Shown here: positions 60,517 to 64,000 of the stretch, in pieces | How positions within the stretch are numbered: position 1 is the first letter of the stretch | Layout: each line of letters begins with the position of its first letter | NCBI GenBank assembly: GCA_937889015.1 | Contig: CALARR010000214.1 | Coordinates: forward strand, 1 to 64,000 | Origin: an uncultured Planctomycetales bacterium | GTDB lineage: Bacteria; Planctomycetota; Planctomycetia; Pirellulales; Thermoguttaceae | Length of the DNA stretch: 64,000 nucleotides | Direction of reading: 5' to 3' | The notes under the pieces: generated by a model | Told to the model about the DNA's origin: nothing | The model's database searches: none | What the model saw: the letters and a program-made list of their open reading frames with translations, nothing else | Position numbers and translations under genes: made by a program

Positions 60517-62144
60517 GGTTTGACGAATGCCGCTTCCAGGGTCGGGCCGGCGTGTTTATCCCAGGGAGGCTGGATGAACGACCACACCTGGGCGTTGACC
60601 ATGCGATCGATCTCGTAGTAGAAGTTGATCGCCCCCTCGAAGGCCGCATAGGGGCCGCCGTAGTCGTAGCTGTGCAGTTGCTTGCAGGGAATGCCGAACT
60701 TCTGCACGGCGTATTTCTCCTTGATGCCGGCGCAGAACACGGCCGGACGGTAGATCTCCAACAACCGCTCCATCTCGTGGTGGCTGATGTCGTCGATGAC
60801 CAGGGTCTTCTCCTCCATGTCGGTCATCATGCCGGCGTAATCATTCAGCTCCATGTCCGACTCGGCCAGCGATTTCCACCGTTCCTCGTTGACGCGCGGC
60901 CGGAAGTGCTCCGGATCGGCCTCCACGTGCAACTCCTCGATGTTTCGGCTGTCGGCGTCGATCTTGATCTTGGGCAGCACCTGGCGGCCTTCGTAGTCGT
61001 CGCGGTGGGCGAACTCGTAGCCGGCAGCCACGGTCCGCATGCCCAGCTCCGTGAACAGCAGTTGGTAATGATGCGCCCGGCTCCCGCCCACGAAGAGCAT
61101 GGCCAGCTTGCCTTGGCACCGGGGTTGGCACTCGGCTTGGGCCTTGAGCACGCGCTCCATCTCCTCCGCGATCACCTTCTCGACGCGTTCCGACAACTCG
61201 GCGTCTTCGAAGTACGCGGCGATCCGCCGCAGGGACTTGGCCGTGGCCTCGGCCCCGATGAAGTTCACCTTGATCCAGGGGACGCCGTACTTCTTCTGGA
61301 TCATGTCGGCCACGTAGTTGATCGACCGGTGGCACATCACGCAGTTCAGGTCGGCCGTGTGGGCACGCTCGAAGTTGTCGATCGTCGAGTTGCCGCTGAA
61401 GGTGGCCGTGAGCGTGATGCCGCAGCGGTCCAACAGCTCCTCGATCACGAAGGCGTCGCCGCCGATGTTGTATTCGCCCAGCATGCCGATGCGGAACCGG
61501 CCCGGCGCCGGCTCGTTGTTGCGGCCGATCACATGCTTGAACAACTGGTTGTTGGCGATGTGGTGCCCGGCCGACTGGCTCACGCCCCGGTAGCCTTCGC
61601 AACTGAAACCGAAGATGTTGATCCCCAGCTTCTCTCGCATCTCCGTCGCCACTGCGTGTACGTCGTCGCCGATCAGACCCACCGGGCAGGTCGAGAAGAT
61701 GCCGATCGCCTTGGGGTGGAACAGGTCGTAGGCCTCCTGGATCGCCTGCTGCAGCTTCTTCTCCCCGCCGAAGACGATCTGGTCTTCCTGCATGTCGGTG
61801 GAGAAACAGTAGGTCATGAAATTCTCCGACTCCGGGGTCGGCGGCCGGGTCTGGTTGCGGCGCGTCAGCCAGGAGTAGAACCCGCAGCCGATCGGACCGT
61901 GGGTGATGTTCACGATGTCCCGCGTCGGACCGAGCACCACCCCCTTGCAGCCCGCATAGCAGCAGCCGCGCTGGGTGATGATCCCCGGCGTGGTCCGCAC
62001 GTTGGCTACGATTTCCGGCGACTCGCCCGGCGTGTCCTTGCGGTTGACGACCATCTGCCCGGCGCGCTTGCGCCCTACCTTGGCTGGATAGGCTTGCAGC
62101 AGCTCTTGTTTGACTCGTTCGGGATCGATCAGTTCAGGGGCCAT
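60513..62144 (-). CDS. nifD: Nitrogenase MoFe protein alpha subunit
   Basis: A 543-residue subunit. P-cluster ligands are Cys61 (RGCCYAGC), Cys87 (HGPIGC) and Cys153 (STCPVGLIGDD). FeMo-co ligands are Cys271 (CVMCHRSINY) and His491 (KQLHSYDYGGPY). Substrate-channel residues Val69, Gln190 and His194 match the Mo-nitrogenase pattern. A roughly 50-residue insertion (about 390-450) is typical of the Group II/III alpha subunits of anaerobes. GAGAGAAG precedes the ATG at 62144. Confidence 0.98.
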   Translation of the reverse strand: MAPELIDPERVKQELLQAYPAKVGRKRAGQMVVNRKDTPGESPEIVANVRTTPGIITQRGCCYAGCKGVVLGPTRDIVNITHGPIGCGFYSWLTRRNQTRPPTPESENFMTYCFSTDMQEDQIVFGGEKKLQQAIQEAYDLFHPKAIGIFSTCPVGLIGDDVHAVATEMREKLGINIFGFSCEGYRGVSQSAGHHIANNQLFKHVIGRNNEPAPGRFRIGMLGEYNIGGDAFVIEELLDRCGITLTATFSGNSTIDNFERAHTADLNCVMCHRSINYVADMIQKKYGVPWIKVNFIGAEATAKSLRRIAAYFEDAELSERVEKVIAEEMERVLKAQAECQPRCQGKLAMLFVGGSRAHHYQLLFTELGMRTVAAGYEFAHRDDYEGRQVLPKIKIDADSRNIEELHVEADPEHFRPRVNEERWKSLAESDMELNDYAGMMTDMEEKTLVIDDISHHEMERLLEIYRPAVFCAGIKEKYAVQKFGIPCKQLHSYDYGGPYAAFEGAINFYYEIDRMVNAQVWSFIQPPWDKHAGPTLEAAFVKP

Positions 62145-62245
62145 CGTTCTTCTCTCGATTGGAACAAAGGGAAAGGGAGGCTTCGGTCTCCCTGGCCTGC
62201 GCGCAGACCGCACAAAGTCAGTGAGAAACCGCGCGCCGCGTCGCG

Positions 62246-62271
62246 CCTGTCAGCCCGGCCGGGCGGTCAGG
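62246..62271. promoter_or_regulatory. GC-rich near-palindrome at the nifI2 stop
   Basis: CCTGTCAGCCCGG and CCGGGCGGTCAGG form a near-perfect inverted repeat (two mismatches) overlapping the nifI2 stop codon in the nifI2-nifD gap. It could be an mRNA-processing or stabilising hairpin that sets the ratio of regulator to structural transcripts; no T run follows, so it is not a plain terminator. Confidence 0.45.
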
Positions 62272-62653
62272 CGACGGTCTCGTCCAAGGCCGCGTCGTCG
62301 CGCTCGCCGGTCCGCACGCGATACGCCTCCGAAACCGGCATCACAAACACCTTGCCATCGCCCGGCGAGCCGCTCTGGTTCGTCTCGATAATCGTCTTCA
62401 CGACCAGCGGCACGGTCTTGTCGGGGACGACCACCGTGATCATCCGCTTGGGGACCAGTTTCGGCCCGGGCCCCAATTGCGTGATCGCCTCTTCGTGCCC
62501 TTCTTGCGCGCCTTGCAGGAGCAGGTAGTCCACCTTGCCCTTGCCTCGGCCCACGACCTTCCGCGCCGTGAACGACGCGATGCCCGCGTCGGCCAAGGCC
62601 TGCTTGGTGTGGTTCATCTTGTTCATGCGAATGACGGCCATGACTTCTTTCAT
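62267..62653 (-). CDS. nifI2: NifI2, PII-like nitrogenase regulator
   Basis: A 128-residue PII-family protein (KEVMAVIRMNKMN start; VVVPDKTVPLVVKTII and GKVFVMPVSEAYRVRTGE at the end). With NifI1 it forms a complex that binds dinitrogenase and switches it off when ammonium is available; 2-oxoglutarate and ATP relieve this. The gene lies between nifI1 and nifD, as in Group II/III clusters. A near-palindrome overlaps its stop. Confidence 0.96.
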   Translation of the reverse strand: MKEVMAVIRMNKMNHTKQALADAGIASFTARKVVGRGKGKVDYLLLQGAQEGHEEAITQLGPGPKLVPKRMITVVVPDKTVPLVVKTIIETNQSGSPGDGKVFVMPVSEAYRVRTGERDDAALDETVA

Positions 62654-62898
62654 GACAGGGAATCTCCCAGGAAAACGCTGCAAACAGTTCGGGGAATCAA
62701 GCCGTTGTGCGGGCATGCGCCCGCCGGCACGTCAGGGGGGCTTCCTTCCGCGAAGGCCGCGCGATGCTTGGATTTCACGGAAGTGGCGCGACAAGAGCTC
62801 AGGATTCGCCGTCGGGGCTCGCCCGGCAATGCGTTGCATCCCCGGGGCGTCGCTCTGCCGCATCCGAATCGACAGCCTCAGCGGCGGGCCAGGCTCGC

Positions 62899-63255
62899 TC
62901 AGCCGGCCGCGGATGCGGCAAGGACGTCCTCGGCCTCCTTCTGGCCCGAGCTGACCGTGTACACCTCCTCGACGGGACTGACGAAGACCTTGCCGTCGCC
63001 GAACGCGCCCTTGCTGCCCGTGCGCGCCGCCTGGAGGATGATCTTGATGACGAAATCCTTGTCCGCATCCTTGACAACCATCAGCAGCATCTCCTTGGGC
63101 AGCTCGTCGTAGGTGACTTCGCCGACCTTCATGCCGCGCTGCTTGCCGCGGCCGTAGACGTCCATCTTCGTCACGGCCGGATAGCCGGCATACATCAGGG
63201 CCGCCAGGACTTCGTCCGTCTTTTCGGGACGCACAATGGCGCGAATCATGATCAC
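62899..63255 (-). CDS. nifI1: NifI1, PII-like nitrogenase regulator
   Basis: About 118 residues with the NifI1/GlnB fold: MIRAIVRPEKTDEVL at the start, the YGRGKQRG segment beside the T-loop, and GKVFVSPVEEVYTV at the end. It acts with NifI2 in post-translational ammonium switch-off. I prefer the GTG at 63255 because AAGGA lies nine bases before it; the ATG at 63249 would shorten the protein by two residues. The gap to nifI2 is 245 bp, long for an operon. Confidence 0.95.
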   Translation of the reverse strand: MIMIRAIVRPEKTDEVLAALMYAGYPAVTKMDVYGRGKQRGMKVGEVTYDELPKEMLLMVVKDADKDFVIKIILQAARTGSKGAFGDGKVFVSPVEEVYTVSSGQKEAEDVLAASAAG

Positions 63256-63371
63256 GGTGAGGGTTCCTTTTCGTGAATAGTGCGGGGCGGGGGCCGCCGT
63301 CCGGACCCCGTGTGCGAAAAACAACGCCGACTGAAAGCTGGAGGTGCGATCGATGCGACTATCGCTGGTGC

Positions 63372-64000
63372 TCACGCCGCCACCAGCCCGTACTCCAGGA
63401 TCAGCGATTCCAAATCCCGGATCGACAAGGGGGTGGGAATCACGAACATCTGGTTCTGATCGATGTTTCGGGCCAGCGTGCGGTACTCGTCCGCCTGCGC
63501 GCATTCCGGATTCCAGTCGATCACCGTCTTCTTGTTGATTTCGGCGCGCTGCACATCGTTGTCGCGCGGCAGGAAGTGGATCATCTGCGTGCCCAGTTTC
63601 CGGGCGAACTCCTCGATCATCTCGCGCTCGTTGTCGACCTTGCGGCTGTTGCAGATCAGGCCGCCCAGGCGCACCACCCCCGCCTCGGCGAACTTGACGA
63701 TACCCTTGCAGATATTGTTGGCCGCGTACATGGCCATCATCTCGCCCGAGCAGACGATGTAGATCTCCTCGGCCTTGCCGTCGCGGATGGGCATGGCGAA
63801 TCCGCCGCACACCACGTCGCCCAACACGTCGTAGAACACGTAGTCCAGGTTCTGGTCCGGGCTGTAGGCGCCCAACTGTTCCAGCAGGTTGATGGAAGTG
63901 ATGATGCCGCGGCCCGCGCAGCCCACGCCCGGCTCTGGGCCGCCCGACTCGGTACACATGCAGTCGCCGAAACCGGGCCGGCGGATGTCGTCCAGATCCA
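63372..64000 (-). CDS. nifH: Nitrogenase iron protein, 5' end beyond the window
   Basis: About 208 residues of the C-terminal part are present; the P-loop lies outside the window. ESGGPEPGVGCAGRG carries one [4Fe-4S]-ligating Cys and the Arg that DraT can ADP-ribosylate in some species, and VVCGGFAMPIRDG carries the other ligating Cys. The nifH-nifI1-nifI2-nifD order identifies a Group II/III type cluster. Confidence 0.97.
   Translation of the reverse strand, partial: DLDDIRRPGFGDCMCTESGGPEPGVGCAGRGIITSINLLEQLGAYSPDQNLDYVFYDVLGDVVCGGFAMPIRDGKAEEIYIVCSGEMMAMYAANNICKGIVKFAEAGVVRLGGLICNSRKVDNEREMIEEFARKLGTQMIHFLPRDNDVQRAEINKKTVIDWNPECAQADEYRTLARNIDQNQMFVIPTPLSIRDLESLILEYGLVAA

Noticed and set aside
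60552..62528. Open frame of 658 codons on the plus strand
   Set aside because: Antisense to nifD and nifI2, whose catalytic motifs are complete; no recognisable product.

Overview
The window is high-GC bacterial DNA that most resembles a planctomycete (Pirellulales-like). This is inferred from family content: formylglycine sulfatases, several exported DUF1080, Gfo/Idh/MocA and xylose-isomerase-like TIM-barrel proteins with Tat or Sec signals, a GYF_2 (DUF4339) protein, and a bacterial microcompartment (BMC) redox gene pair. A glycyl radical enzyme and an anaerobe-type nitrogenase cluster point to an anaerobic or facultative lifestyle. No rRNA, convincing tRNA, transposase or CRISPR array is visible.

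Layout. 1-2 kb: the end of a BMC locus on the minus strand (PduS-like and PduT-like proteins), continuing off the left edge. 2-15 kb: an exported TIM-barrel protein, an SDR epimerase, a CPBP membrane protease, a large glycoside-hydrolase-like protein, a 1390-residue LamG-containing exported protein, DUF1080, an RluA-type pseudouridine synthase and a Tat-exported alanine racemase. 15-27.6 kb: a frameshifted exported protein and a XylR/AraC-type regulator on the minus strand, a divergent exported Gfo/Idh oxidoreductase, then a tight seven-gene plus-strand operon (DUF1080, TIM-barrel, MFS importer, two Gfo/Idh enzymes, glycyl-radical activase, glycyl radical enzyme). 27.7-35 kb: a sulfatase, then a minus-strand pair made of a heparinase II/III-like lyase and a sulfatase-FAD oxidoreductase fusion. 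35-53.5 kb: cell-envelope genes (GT39, GT2, small lipoproteins, a Cys-rich tandem-repeat protein), a KAP-like membrane ATPase, a GYF_2 protein, a DUF900 hydrolase, a chemoreceptor with an extracytoplasmic zinc-binding domain and repeated HAMP modules, a radical SAM protein and galE. 53.6-64 kb: a minus-strand nif cluster transcribed nifH-nifI1-nifI2-nifD-nifK-nifE-nifN-nifB-[2Fe-2S] ferredoxin-nifV, with the nifH 5' end cut by the window edge.

How the genes fit together. The 19.1-27.6 kb operon is the best candidate for an undescribed system. DUF1080, TIM-barrel and Gfo/Idh proteins are the known toolkit of 3-keto-sugar chemistry. Here they are joined to a glycyl radical enzyme whose active-site cysteine lies in GCNW rather than the usual GC-x-E motif, so its reaction cannot be assigned from known families. 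The nif cluster is the molybdenum type, regulated after translation by NifI1/NifI2.

A dispersed 78-79 bp palindromic repeat with about 14 bp terminal inverted repeats occurs seven times, plus one half copy, between 5.8 and 46.3 kb. It interrupts several reading frames. Four copies are translated in the same orientation and frame, adding similar Gly/Pro/Thr-rich peptides to unrelated proteins; one is read antisense in a signal-peptide region and one in another frame.
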